Of a stretch of 64,000 nt of DNA, positions 45,507-57,700 are shown piece by piece. The position numbers and the translations under genes were made by a program. Every line of letters begins with the position of its first letter. Position 1 is the stretch's first letter. Source of the DNA: Ancylostoma caninum (taxonomy: Eukaryota > Nematoda > Chromadorea > Rhabditida > Ancylostomatidae). The notes under the pieces were generated by a model. It was not told where the DNA came from. It saw nothing but the letters and a program-made list of their open reading frames with translations, and did not search any database. Location: positions 496,001 through 560,000 of the forward strand of contig JBAJFG010000186.1 in assembly GCA_037903475.1 (NCBI GenBank), given 5' to 3'.

Positions 45507-47504
45507 CTGGACCGTTCAAAGGCCAGGAACATGGGAGTCTCAAATAAGAAAGTTTGCATGACTGTGCTTACCAGGAGATTTTTTAGCCTTTTCTAAATGA
45601 CATCGCATTGATCACTATTGAGAAGAGTAGTAGGGATCAAAGCAAATTGTTGGACGGTGTGGGCGAATGTACACGAAATACTTTTAGGCGCCAACAGAAT
45701 CGTTGGCTTTAGTGGTTTTATTTGACAGATCACCATAGTGCGTGAATTTTCGTGGAATCAATCTGGGAACATGCCATCCGAAACTCGTAGGCCGTGCTGG
45801 CCTTGGTGTCGAGCAATGAGAGGGATGTAAGGCGAGAAAAAACTGGGACCATAATTGTTTAGGGAACCCGGATCAGAGATGAGCGTAACCAAAAATGTGG
45901 GTGTGGAGCGTTAGTTGCGGTTGAACATTAATTGCATGAGGTGCGAAGATCTCGCACCTCACTCGCACCTCCGCAACATTGACAACCGTTGCTCTAGCAG
46001 TCTGCGTTCTCCAGAGTTAGTAAGGGCAGCTGCCGAGGACAACTCGGACCAGTTGTCGCGGACGACATCTAGGTATTGCAGCCATCCTGTAATATACGTC
46101 ATCAAGGAAAGCGGGCTTACAACAATGTTGTTCAACATCCTATACGAAAGGTCAATTTATGTCAGGAATACTCCTTGCTTAAGCTTCTTACTTAATTTAT
46201 GTCAGGGAAGCGTCTTGCTTAGACTAGGGAATTCATATTGAATATGAAGATCAGATTCAGATTTTGTTTTTCGACAAGATTGCGGTGTCTATGAGTGCCG
46301 CCCCGTATCTCTAACCGCTCTAGCCCCCTTACGGCGCTTTGTTTAATAGATCAAGCGCATTGCCCACCACAAACACTCAAGCATAGTGCAATGACTAGAA
46401 ATCAATCGTTGAGAGCAGTTCTTTCGAAGCATTCTCAAAAGTTGTTCTTGTTGTTATCGTTCAATTTGCCACTTTTGTTGATTCTCTGAACCAGCTACTG
46501 CCTAATTGGGACAATAATTATCCCGAAGGCATCTCACTGACCTTGTCGAAACATCTCGAGGATATGATGACGATCTATTGCAGATCTAGCCCTTTACTTC
46601 ATCACATCGATTTTTAGGACAATACAGACAAAACTTGGGGAAAAGAATGATCCATGTTGTTTTGCACGAATACCATATTTGTTTTACACAACATTTAACT
46701 TCTTTTGTAAGGTTTAGGTGTTAGTATCGGTTTTATACATAATTCAGGGTTTCCTATGATATTTAGAAGAGGCTGCTTGGCATTCTGAACATTTTGATAA
46801 AACTACTGTGCACTTCATTGTTGTTCTTAGAGGAGGAAGGGTACATTATAAACCTGTGGTTGCGGCTAATGTTTCCGAAAGGCAGTGGTATTAAATCTCG
46901 TGGAAAAACCGCACGAACTTATTGCCCAACCTAATATATGTCCAATACTTTGGGTGTTTCGAAGATTGAAAATGGTCCAATAATTCTACTCTGATATTAT
47001 AAACTAGTCTGTCCGTCCGGCTAACGCCGGACTTCCAGACTTCTATAGATGCTCGCTTCGCTCGCACACTGCACGTTGAAAGCAAACACAAAAGTGTGAA
47101 TGGATTGATAAATTCTCTTTCCATCCACGCAGTTCTATCGCTCTCCTGAGAAGCCCTTGACCCCGTAGATGGTAGGATGGTAGTTTTCCCCGTATAAACG
47201 AAGTTTTATTCTCCCATATGAGCGAAGTTAGTGAAGAATTGAGTGTAACCAATTCAGTGTAAATGTTATCTTGAAATGATTTAGGCTCAACTGACTGTTG
47301 TGGTAATTCAAGTGATAAGGGTCCACCGGTGTATATAAACAGAAAGGAAGGAGTGGTTTATTCAGACACAAACGGAATGGGAAGAGAACACGGATACAAA
47401 GGGAAACAATGTGCATCTAGGTGACTTAGGTAGGACGGTCCGCTGAAACAGGGTAAGCGTACCGCTCATGCAGAAATAGGCCCGCCTAGCGTATTCATAT
47501 TACA
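45507..47504. other. Non-genic stretch
   Basis: It contains one arm (45906-45966) of an inverted repeat paired with 49085-49152, a duplicated ATTTATGTCAGG (46156 and 46195), and a GTCCGGC/GCCGGAC hairpin near 47014-47031. No exon could be supported. Confidence 0.4.
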
Positions 47505-49152
47505 TGTGGACGCCGGCGCACCCTCGTCACGCTGTTGGACCCGACTCCTGGCGTTTCCCCACTTTCGGACGCCGGCGCACCCTTATCACACCGTTGGACC
47601 CGACTCCAGGCGTTTCCACATTTTTGGACGCCACCGCATCCTTATCACACCGTTGGACCCGACTCCAGGCGTTTCCCCACTTTTGGACGCCACCGCATCC
47701 TTATCACACCGTTGGACCCGACTCCTGGCGTTTCCCCACTTTTGGACGCCGGCACACCCTTATCACACCGTTGGACCCGACTCCTGGCGTTTCCCCACTT
47801 TCGGACGCCTGCGCATCCTTATCACACCGTTGGACCCGACTCCTGGCGTTTCCCCACTTTTGGACGCCGCGCATCCTTATCACACCGTTGGACCCGACTC
47901 CTGGCGTTTCCCCACTTTCGGACGCCTGCGCATCCTTATCACACCGTTGGACCCGACTCCTGGCGTTTCCCCACTTTTGGACGCCACCGCATCCTTATCA
48001 CACCGTTGGACCCGACTCCTGGCGTTTCCCCACTTTTGGACGCCGGCACACCCTTATCACACCGTTGGACCCGACTCCTGGCGTTTCCCCACTTTTGGAC
48101 GCCACGCATCCTTATCACACCGTTGGACCCGACTCCTGGCGTTTCCCCACTTTTGGACGCCACGCCTCCTTATCACACCGTTGGACCCGACTCCAGGCGT
48201 TCCCCACTTTTGGACGCCGGCGCATCCTTATCACACCGTTGGACCCGACTCCAGGCGTTTCCCCACTTTTGGGCGCCGGCTCACCCTCCACACCGCGGTG
48301 CACTCACCGCTCTCCACTTCCCCATCCTTTAGAGCTTCTCTTCATTCTTTGAACCTCACCATACCCGTCCCTATCATCTTGTTGACCCCGCAATCACCAT
48401 CACTGACCAATCAGGGAATTTCGTTTCACACACACCCACACACACACGTGACAGACTAAGCGCTTTATTATAAGTCATGATAAGGGTCAGCAACGCAACA
48501 CGAGTTGGCAATACGTCGAGTTGAACCTCCAGCTGCATCTCCTCTCTGGTGCTGCCATCTCCTCGCCAACTGCTGCTAAAGCTTTTGATCTTTTAGTAGT
48601 AATTGCTGAAGGATGGCAACAACTGATGGGAGGATTGCAGCAGCTGGGAGGAGATGCTGCTAGGGCATCACCATCTGAGTAGAAAAGAAATCAGAGGTGC
48701 TTCGATTATCAACCGGATGAGTTTAAGAGTGAACCATTTCGGATTACGATCACTTTCCTCATTTCCCGCCGCCTTTCAGTTCCACTCTGCACAGCTCGCC
48801 TATTTTTCCTACTGGAAGCAAACAAAATAGTCTCTAGCGCAGATTTTGACAAAATTGATCACAACGTTCGTTCTGACCATGGTGCTGAACCTAGGATTGC
48901 AGCAGAATCTGAGGGAGCAAAATTATCAAGTGCTACCTTTACCCGGCTGAGGTTTGTGACAACTGCGACATCGCGCGCGACGTACTTTAGGGATCGCGGC
49001 AAATATCAGTTTTTCGGGGCCCGCCCACATGTCGTAATGGGCAGTGCGAGTGATTTGGACAATTAAAGGCGCGAGCGAGGTGCGAAGATGCTAACGACCC
49101 TTGAAGCATATCTGGAGTCTCGCACCTATAATTGGACCGCAACTAACGCTCG
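45906..49152. repeat. Inverted repeat pair, about 60-bp arms, 3.2 kb apart
   Basis: GAGCGTTAGTTGCGG at 45906 is inverted at 49138-49152, and GAGGTGCGAAGAT recurs in the same relation further in. The pair encloses the 60-bp minisatellite. It may be terminal repeats of an old element. Confidence 0.5.
47505..48290. repeat. Minisatellite, about 60-bp unit, 13 copies
   Basis: The phrase CACACCGTTGGACCCGACTC followed by CTGGCGTTTCCCCACTTTTG recurs every 58-60 bases. Because most units are a multiple of three and lack stops, all three forward frames are open over 265-317 codons. The three translations are the same repeat read in three registers, so I treat this as non-coding. Confidence 0.93.
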
Positions 49153-50720
49153 CCATCCCAAAAATGTGATTTTCGTAGCGCGAAAATCGCAAATTTTTCA
49201 AAACTGCCACAAATCGTAAATCGTAGGTGGGGGTCTCAGTAGCGCTGATTAAATCCGGAAAATTTCAACTCGTTTTGTAACAATGTCATTCTAGAAATAT
49301 TCTGGGGTATCTACTGCAAAATCGCTCCTCACATATTTCCCTTATTCTCATAGTGATAACATTATGGTGAAGAGATTTTTTGGACATTCTCAGCGGCTAT
49401 CTACTGCTAAGAGAATATATTATTGTCAATTGCTGAAAATTCTGTTCGGAATGGCCAATGTTTCTGGAGTCAACATCTTCGATGGTTCTGTCTCCCAACC
49501 AAGTCCTCTGAGCTCACTGAAATAGTAGCAGAGGAGACTGGAAGCATGAAGCTGATTTCACTGAATGCGCCTGGAAGTTATTACGTATTCGTAAATCGTG
49601 AAAAAAAGCAAAAAAGTGGCAGTAAATCGTAAGTCTAGATGGGAATTACACAACTCTTACCCGAACGATTGAAATTTCAAAGAATACTCAATTCATTTCA
49701 CTATTAGGTAGTCGAAGATGAATGCTTAAAGGGTAATGGTAAGAAAGAACAACCGAAGTCAAGCCAAGACGAAACTTCCAGTTACTTTATTTAGGGTTTT
49801 TAAACTTCACCTTGCGCTGACCACTGGTGCCCAGACATTGTGGAATGCCGTCATTTGTCTATCAAATAAGACAATTTGAAGTCGAGCCCTCATAAAAGTC
49901 CCGCGTTCTCATCACATTGCGTCTGTTGTAGGTGGTTCCCATTTTTTCCTTTACTATGACGTCTGCTACCACCAGCGGAAGCTTATGTATATCTCGTTCA
50001 GTAGCGTTACAAAAGGGAAGACGCCTAGTTGGCGAATTTTAAGCTATTTTTCTCCCTTTTTCAACATCCTGAGTCTGCACCTTCAAAAAAAACTCATTTA
50101 AAATTCAGTGAATTGTGGGAAGACTTAAACGTTTTTTTGCGTCGAATAAAGACACACAAAGTGCGGAAGCTTTGAAGTCGATTAACAGCATCCGAAATGA
50201 GCTCCGGAGCGCAGCTGAATTCCATGGAAGGCTTCTTCTTCTTCCATGTTTGCGTTCACAGTTTCCAACAAAAATGAGATAGTTGAGAAATAGATTCTTG
50301 AGTTATATATGAATAAACCAAGAAAACCAGTGTTCATAGCAACATCTACGAAAACTTCGCATTCCAGCCTGAGAGGCGTGAGGATTGCGAATGCATAACC
50401 ATACTGCAGCACTAAAACTGATAGTTATGCCAAGAACCTGGATCGTAACCATGAAAAACATGTGATTTATACTGAAATCTCTATAATTGAAGCTGGAACC
50501 CGCTGCTCATCGGAGAATACCCTGTCTTTCAGGATGCGCTCAGGCCAAATCATCGCTTCTACAGGTCTAGACGAAGTCCTAAGCTTGGGAGCGAGTTCTA
50601 TGTAAAAGACAAGTCACTTTGAACGGTGAAAATTGTCTACAGGGTGCACTACTCCTATGCGAGAGTACACCTTCACTTCAAATGCCTAGATCAGTCGTTA
50701 ACCTTTATTTCCCGAAGCTC
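48291..50720. other. Non-genic stretch
   Basis: A CACACACC run near 48428-48450 and two partly inverted CAGCTGCATCTCCTC/GAGGAGATGCTGCT words (48527 and 48650) are visible. The right arm of the 45.9/49.1 kb inverted repeat lies here. Short open frames at 49423-49632 (plus) and 50182-50412 (minus) lack recognisable domains or splice context. Confidence 0.4.
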
Positions 50721-51181
50721 TTAAAGGCAGCAGGAGCTGAAATTCTCAACTCTGAGCTGAGCTACGGGTGGTGAAGTACAGACTCAGCACATCATAAATG
50801 TGAAACGAACACAGACAATGATGGCTTACCTGCAGAGAAAATGGAACATTCGTCGCGAACACGCCTGGCCGTGTTCGCGCGGGGACGAGTTTTCCCCGGC
50901 GCAAAAGCCATTGCGGTGCGTAAAGGGAAAACGAAATGCATTCAATTCACAGGGTTTCATGGCGGGACTCGGCCAAAACCACACGCCGCAATGGCTTTCG
51001 CGCCGGGGAAAACTCGTCCGCGCACGAACACGGCCAGGCGTGTTCGCGACGAATGTTCCATTTTCTCTGCAGGTAAGCCATCATTGTCTGTGTTCGTTTC
51101 ACATTTGTGATGTGCCGAGTCTGTACTTCACCATCCGCAGCTCAGCTCAGAGTCGAGAATTTCAGCTCCTGCTGCCTTTAA
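50721..51181. mobile_element. TTAA-flanked foldback, AGGCAG ends (copy 3)
   Basis: TTAA at 50721-50724 and 51178-51181 flank AGGCAGCAGGAGCTGAAATT and its inverse. The arms run inward for about 200 bp through CGAACACGCCTGGCCGTG and CCCCGGCGC, so almost the whole element is a palindrome. Open frames across it follow from the palindrome and are not genes. Confidence 0.85.
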
Positions 51182-52011
51182 TGAGCTCGTCTATATTCGC
51201 TTCGATATTGCAGGCCTTTTTGCTTGGATTACAATGATGGAGAGCTCACAGTGATATGCTGCTATCCAGAAATGCTCAGTTTCAAGTGTAGTCACTGCAT
51301 CAATATTTCTTTGAATTGAAACATTTGCTATGCTATGATTGTCAAAACCGATCGACGTGGATGTGACGTCAACGATGAAACAAGTACATAATTGCCCAAC
51401 GTTGTTCCGGGTCGGTGAGCACTACCCCTTATTCCGACATCGTCCCTTATTCCAGCGGCTACTGCACAACTGACACAGGGCCTTCAAAAGTCGCCTTAAG
51501 TGCTACTTTTTGGAATTTGCATTGTCTCACTGACTTGCTCGACTTCTGCATTGGCTGTGTTGTCGGCAAACCTCCGAGTTCTTTCAAACCTTGGCGGCTC
51601 ACAGAGTGAATGCTGTAGTTTTCGCCTCTTACCCAGAGTTCTACAAAGCTTATATAGTCTCTGTAGTTACTAATAGCCCTCTTATTCCTTCCTCATCCAC
51701 AGTTTTTGCCCTGCTATCATGGAATGGAGTGGCCAGTTGATAGGTCTTGAGCACAAAGCCGCGTGATGCGGGAGGAAGCTGGAGGCCAGCCGTTATGGAA
51801 TTCTGAGAAAGTGCGCGGCAAACACGAATTTTCTCTCAGATTTTTCAGCATCGCCCCGAAATGAGGCAAATTCGCGTAAATTTGCCCTGCAGTGTAGACA
51901 AAGGAGAATGTTTTAGTTCGCAATGGAGCAAAGTTCTGCCAACTCGTATTCGAAAATCGAATTCCCAGGGTTTTTGCCACTAAGCGTGTTGTCTGCCTTC
52001 AAACATGCTTT
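51182..52011. other. Non-genic spacer
   Basis: No supported gene or repeat. Short open frames on both strands lack domains. Confidence 0.4.
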
Positions 52012-52318
52012 GTGCATAGCTTGCGAAATTCGTTCGCAGTCATTACAATTTTTTTTAAATTCTCCCCAAATGTCTATCAAACTCGCAGTGATTATGTAAA
52101 TGGATCAAAGCTTATTTTTTACTTGTCTGCGAATCTGTTTTCTGACAGACACTGGGGAGTTTGCTGTAAACATTCGTATTTATCTATTTATTTGTTAGCT
52201 CAGAATCATGGTGTGCTTTCGGTCCAGCTTGGCTCGAAGGTAAAAAAAAAAGACAGCAAAAAAAATTATGTGCATAGGAACATTAGAAATAGAAACTTAT
52301 AGGGACACCAAAATATCT
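52012..52318 (+). repeat. Inverted repeat arm 1, with empty BEL target site
   Basis: This segment matches in inverted form 53739-53790 joined to 62862-62951 and then 63816-63960. It carries CATAGGAACATTAG as one uninterrupted string, whereas the other arm is split there by the BEL element. Confidence 0.88.
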
Positions 52319-53738
52319 ACGTAAAAAATTGCGTAATGAATAAAAGTAGAGTTCGTTTCAATCAGACGGGAATACTCTCGACTGCCCCCCCCCCCGAGAA
52401 TCGGTCGCGGAATTTCCAGAATTAATTCATAAAACGGATAAGTTTTGTATTGGTTTATTTTTAGTTGCTCGATGTCTCTATTTTCAAATATTTACTTTTT
52501 ACTATTTGATGTTGGAATCAATATTTCTATTTGATGTGGGCACTGAGACTCTTGGACTTTGTATGGTCCATATTTATTTACAACAGAAACAGTGGTTCAC
52601 TGGAATATTATAGATTTATCTTACTGTACAAAGAGATTTAAGAGTGCGAGAGTAGTGAGTGCCTTGTGTGGCTTACACCATCATACTACTAGGACTAGGA
52701 AGACGTATCTCTAGCATGAGACGGGTCAGCCCCGCCTTCTCCATAGGAGGTACAATATCAGCGGTAAACATGTATACTACAGGGAGCATCGATTCGTAAA
52801 TGATGCTATTATTTTTATTCTTCCATTTGCGTCCGTGACCTGCCACTCCTGCATCCGCTACTGATGGATGGGATTAGATTTTGTTTTATATTTCAGTTTA
52901 TTTCTTCTGTAATAGCTATTTTAGCTAATTATTTTTTAGCTATTTTATTTTTTAGCATGGTGGATTTTGTCCTTTGAAACTCAGTAGACACGCATTATGG
53001 CAAGTCTCCATCACTGAGTGGTAGTAATAACCGAGCCAGAGCGCCGTTTCGCAGCGCTCTGTCTCGGACCCCTGTGCCACATTACCTCCGGGCTAGGTAA
53101 ACTCTGAGAAAATGAACCCCGAGCCAGAGCCGCTTCGCGGCGCTCTGTCTTGGACCAGTGTACCACACGTTACTTCTGGGCTAGGTAAACTCAAGAAAAT
53201 CACTGTCATCCACACAAAGCGCAACTTCGCCGCGCTTCGCGGATGACAGTGATTTTCTAGCTCTTAAACGGTTTGGAGGTTAACTCTTACTATGTTCAAT
53301 ATGGACGTCCGTTTTATGAGTAGCAACACAGACCCTCATTAAAGTCGTTTTCATTTGTGATAGCGCTGAAAGTCCAAACTGTTATGGTTCGGGCACAATT
53401 AGCTTTTAACAGGAAAAAACTGCGTGATCTTTCTATTCCTATTTTGTAAGCACAATATTAAGCTCATGGAGTGCACCATTTGTTCCCCTGATTTCCATGT
53501 TGTACACATACATACACCATGGGCGTGTCATTGGGCACGTCAATTTTCGCAATTGAGCCTGTGGCGGCCGGCAGAGGAGGTGGAGCGAGGCGAGGCGATC
53601 AATAGCAGCGCGACCTGTCACCTCTCGCGTGGCGATGGGGGGGGGGGGGTCTGCGCTTATATAAAGTAAGATGCCACAGGTCTTGAATATCCCCCTATAT
53701 CAGTGACGGACGCAGGGGCCCCCCGCCCCCCCCCCCTG
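52319..53738. other. Loop between inverted repeat arms
   Basis: Non-genic. It holds poly-C/poly-G runs near 52386, 53638 and 53720, a TAGCTATTTTA microrepeat near 52910, and a tandem duplication of about 85 bp at 53030-53200 (CGAGCCAGAGC, GCGCTCTGTCT, GGGCTAGGTAAACTC). A hairpin with 13-bp arms AAATCACTGTCAT/ATGACAGTGATTT lies at about 53197-53256. Confidence 0.5.
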
Positions 53739-53790
53739 CATCTGCCATAGATATTTTGGTGTCCCTATAAATTTTCATCTCTAATGTTCC
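53739..53790 (-). repeat. Inverted repeat arm 2, part left of the BEL element
   Basis: GATATTTTGGTGTCCCTATA to CTAATGTTCC corresponds to the end of arm 1. The last five bases, GTTCC, are the left target-site duplicate. Confidence 0.88.
53786..53790. other. Target-site duplication GTTCC, left
   Basis: GTTCC directly precedes the LTR start TGTCCCC and is repeated directly after the far LTR at 62857-62861. Confidence 0.9.
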
Positions 53791-53997
53791 TGTCCCCGCT
53801 AGTTTGGGGATTAATCGGGACTTATGCCGATGTGTGGTAAGAATCGGTGGTTCAGACGTTTATTCCAGTAACGAGCGAATAGCGCTCACAAAGTACGGTG
53901 CGATACTGACCTGCTGATAACCCCATGGCAGGCCTTTTATGCAGCCATGGGGGTAAACATTGCTATCGGCGGGTCAGTAGGTCGTGGGACCACGACA
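53791..53997 (-). repeat. 3' LTR of the BEL element, 207 bp
   Basis: TGTC...GACA ends. On the minus strand a TATA-like CATAAAAG (plus 53932-53941) is followed by AATAAA (plus 53859-53864). It differs from the 5' LTR only at C versus A in TTCAGA(C/A)GTTT. Confidence 0.95.
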
Positions 53998-54030
53998 CTC
54001 CCGGCCGCCACAAAAAAATACAATATTAAT
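53998..54030 (-). other. Polypurine-like tract before the 3' LTR
   Basis: On the minus strand GGCCGGGAG directly precedes the LTR, preceded by a T-rich run. It is short for a polypurine tract but correctly placed. Confidence 0.4.
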
Positions 54031-54461
54031 AGTGTCAGAAGTAATAGAATATACGGCAGTCGCCGCAAGAACATCAAAGTGGGAGTAACAATGTGCATAT
54101 TGGTGAAGAGGGAAACGGAAATAAAACTGAGGCACAATGTAAAAGGGAACAGAATAAAATAGTGAATAATTTGACCGCAAAAAAATATACATACGAAATC
54201 ATTGCGTTGCTCCACTGGCGGCTGGCGATCTGACGATGGTTGAATGGCTCCGAAGACCATGGTGGCGTTGTGAGTTTTAGGGGATCGATGTGAGGGTTCC
54301 ACGGCTGGCTGGTGATCTGGAGAGTGCTTAACGGCATCGAGAACCGCATTGACGATGAAGGTGCTACTGGAATGTGTTAAATAGAGTACTGCACTGTATG
54401 GAAAACTTGATTGGCTGTATGCAGGTCTATCTCGCATTGACGAGCAATGTGGAATCGGCAC
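54031..54461 (-). other. BEL 3' untranslated segment
   Basis: Between the last reading frame and the 3' LTR. Open frames of 71-174 codons on both strands lack any domain signal; one is rich in hydrophobic residues by composition only. Confidence 0.4.
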
Positions 54462-54704
54462 TTATTCTCGACTTCCATATGCGGTTTTTACCCAGATTAG
54501 ACCTTGAACTGCACTCTTACAGAGTTGCAGAAGATTCCAAGTGATCTTCAGGACCAATTTTCCGAGGAAAACCGTTGCTTGCGCTGCGAATATTATTATT
54601 GCAGGCCCGCAAGCGTAAGTCAAACCCAAGAGAGTTGTCACTGTTCCCAGCGCTATTAGCGTGATTTTCCAGTGATGTTTGACTACATTTATGATTGGTT
54701 CCAT
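54462..54704 (-). pseudogene. Detached membrane anchor of the BEL envelope
   Basis: An 80-residue minus-strand frame has a hydrophobic stretch (ITLIALGTVTTLLGLTYACG) and then a second hydrophobic segment. It follows the envelope ectodomain by about 20 bases in a different frame. The register opens upstream of its ATG into the same region where the long frame stops, so it is best read as the C-terminal anchor cut off by a frameshift near 54.74 kb rather than as a separate gene. Confidence 0.65.
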
Positions 54705-54724
54705 GTCGGGTAAATAGAAATCAG

Positions 54725-57700
54725 TTAGTGTGGACCAGGACGCGGTCCAGGAAGGTTTACCAGAGTGAATTCTGATTGAGTTCTCGGATGATAGAGTAGT
54801 GATCCTTGTAATTCAAGTGTGATTTCATTGTCCTCACATTTGGTATGACATTTTTGTGCAATTACAGAATTACTGAATTCAAGGAGAATTGTTGTTGTTG
54901 TATTCTCAGGACCGCATTTTATTGAGAATGCGTGATCGTCACAGTAGATTGTGATGGTACTTTCCAATTTTGACATGCATGTTGCATTCAGTTGTGCTCC
55001 TTCCTGACAGCTGTAGCAGCCGCGGATGGCACTTAGCTGAGGAGCGCATGGTTGATCAATAATTAGGTCTGCACTTTCGACCAATATGTTTGATCTTATC
55101 GAAAGGGTCTTTCTTGATAGTGCGTATATCCTGTCGTTTTCTGCATGTATCTCAATCGATGGAGTTATGATTGGGAGACGATTGCCAGATACGGCTCTAA
55201 CGTCTTCTAGGGAGTTCTTTGGACAATGGCATAGTTGTGGAGCTTTGAAATTTTTGCATACACACACCATTTTATTTTCGCAGTTTCTAAAATCTAACGA
55301 TGCCATTGCTCTCGATGAACATTCTACCGGCAGCTCGTAATTATGTGGTATCATGAGCGTTTCCGATTCTGATACTGCGAATCTCTTGCTCATTAGAACA
55401 GAGTGCGGCTCTTGCAGAGAGATCACGTTTAATGATAGCTCATCGTGATCTTGCGAGACGTATGGTATTAAATTGACATTGATTTTCCTTTCTACGTTAT
55501 TGTAAAGGAATTCTACTTCAAGTTGGACAAACGCCTTCCACTCTAAGCAGTTTATGACTTCAAATACCGTCTCTGATTTGGGTATATGAGCAAGTCTGAT
55601 GAAGGTGCACGCAGGCATTGGTAAGAAACAACCACATACAAGACCGCCGCATGTGTTTTCACAAGCTGAATAGCCTGGGTAGTTTGCCGCTTCAAATAAC
55701 TCTGGCACGGTTTCGTTTGGTTTTAGCGTGTTACATCGATTTTCTGTACACGATCCGGCTTCTGAGCATCTAGTTGCATGGAAAATTTTGTGTGTGCTGT
55801 CCCGTGTGAAGAAATTGGAGACTTTTGCACACATTAGACGAACTGGCTTCCGTCGAATTTTTATTGTGCCAACTGTTTTGTTAGCATGTCTTGCATAAAT
55901 GCATAGTTCTGAATGAATGTGGTTGAAAAGTACTTCTTGATTGTATTCATAAGCACATTTTCCATGGTTATTACAAACTAAGTCCACTGTGTGTCTCATG
56001 AAGCCGTGTTGACACGCATCTAGTTTCGTTACCGTAGCGAGTAGTAATATTGCAAGAGTAACGATGGTTGACAAACCCAGTGGTTTTGGATTGAATGTGT
56101 CAAGCACGTAATTTTCCTGAGAATCGACGGCAGATTTCTTTGCTCTCCCTGTGATTCTTTTTGCAATAACGCTAACGCAAATCATTGCTATGGTTAGAAT
56201 GACGTAAGCAATGATGGCCAATGTGATTATGGCGCCTATTGGCCAACAGTGGGGATTACCCAAGAGTGCTCTAGTCATGATTTGGCTAGACCCATCGCAA
56301 AACGACGGAGGAGCACAAGTAACTGTCTCGCTGATATTGAATTGCGGAAATACTACTGAGACGTTAACCGAATTACCTAGTGGTGATACCGGTATTTTTA
56401 ATCTCACACTATTGGTAGAATTGATGAATTCTTTGCATTCGTTGTTGAAACATACCTCAAATGGTTCTTTTTGAGGACGTATGATTGCTGTGCCATTCTT
56501 GCACGCAATGTTTACTCTGCCCTGGGCAGAGACGGCGTTTATGAAACACATCATTATAGGGAGTAGGATCCAATTTGATGTGTTGATTTGTGTGATGGGA
56601 GTATCCAATTCCCGTTCGAAGTTCTGAATGACTTCGTACGCTCGTGTTTTTGAAGAGCGTGGCATGTTTCTTCGAGTTGTTCTATTAGAAGTACTACATG
56701 GAGCGTCATTGTTGACGTCTGATGTCTGTTTATTTTCAACCTGCGTTGTGTCGGATTCGACAGTGTCGTCAGCATTCTCTATGGGTGTTACGCCAGATTC
56801 GGCCGAATTTTCAACTTCTCGTTCGAAGCTTCGGATTTCCAGAGGAAACACTTTGTTTAGAGGCCTTTGCAGCACCTTGTGGTTTGGCATGAGTATTTTG
56901 ACTGATCGAGTCAAACCGTCGGCACTAGTTATTAATTCCATCAGTTTGCCGTAGATCCAGTTGCCTCTTGGAACTAGATCCTGCTTGACGATAACGATTT
57001 CTCCGACACGAGGGAAGGAGGAAACGTGTCTTGGTTGATCCAAGTTTTTGGTCTGACTTTCGCGTAATGCTGTCAAGTACTCTGTATTCCACCTTTCCCA
57101 GAATTTGTTGGATATATTTTCGGAGAAGGCGATGGCTTCCTTTGCTTGAGATAATGACTGAATAAGATCTGGATCAAAATCTGGATCAGATTCAGTATTG
57201 GTAACTCTTGTTGCAGGTAAAGAGTATCTGACGTTGCCTTGTAAGAAATCCACTGGTCTTAGAGGAATTTCTGACAAGTCGGACATGCTTATTTTTGTCA
57301 GCGGACGAGTATTTATTATCGCCTCTATTCGCGCCATTGTGGTAGTCATCTCCACGAGCGACAATTTTTTGCGTCCTATTGCCTTTGAAAGGCATCTTTT
57401 CACGGAGCCCACTAGGCGTTCCCAGACTCCTCCCATCCATGGGGATCCTGGAGGATTGAAGATCCATTTTATGCCTTCACTTGCGCTGTAGGACATGACG
57501 GAACTTCCGGTTACGTCGTTTTCCTCGAAAAGTTTTTCGATTACGACTTTACCTAGTTTAAAATTGGTTCCGCAATCCGTGCGAACTAGCTGCGGTACGC
57601 CTCTTCGTGGTACAAATCGAATGAAGCTGTTCAGGAACGCGCCCGATGTCATATTTTCCACTACTTCTAGGTGGATAGCTCTTATGGTCAGGCAAGTATA

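Noticed and set aside
47504..48459. Three overlapping open frames of 265-317 codons.
   Set aside because: They are the same 60-bp minisatellite read in three registers, with no unique domain at either end.
50182..50412. Hydrophobic minus-strand open frame suggesting a membrane protein exon.
   Set aside because: Short, no recognisable family, no convincing partner exons; left as unsupported.
50800..51237. A 145-codon plus-strand open frame.
   Set aside because: It runs over the palindromic TTAA foldback and past its end; no domain.
53937..54461. A 174-codon minus-strand open frame between the BEL envelope and 3' LTR.
   Set aside because: It crosses into the LTR and has compositionally biased hydrophobic sequence without envelope or other motifs.
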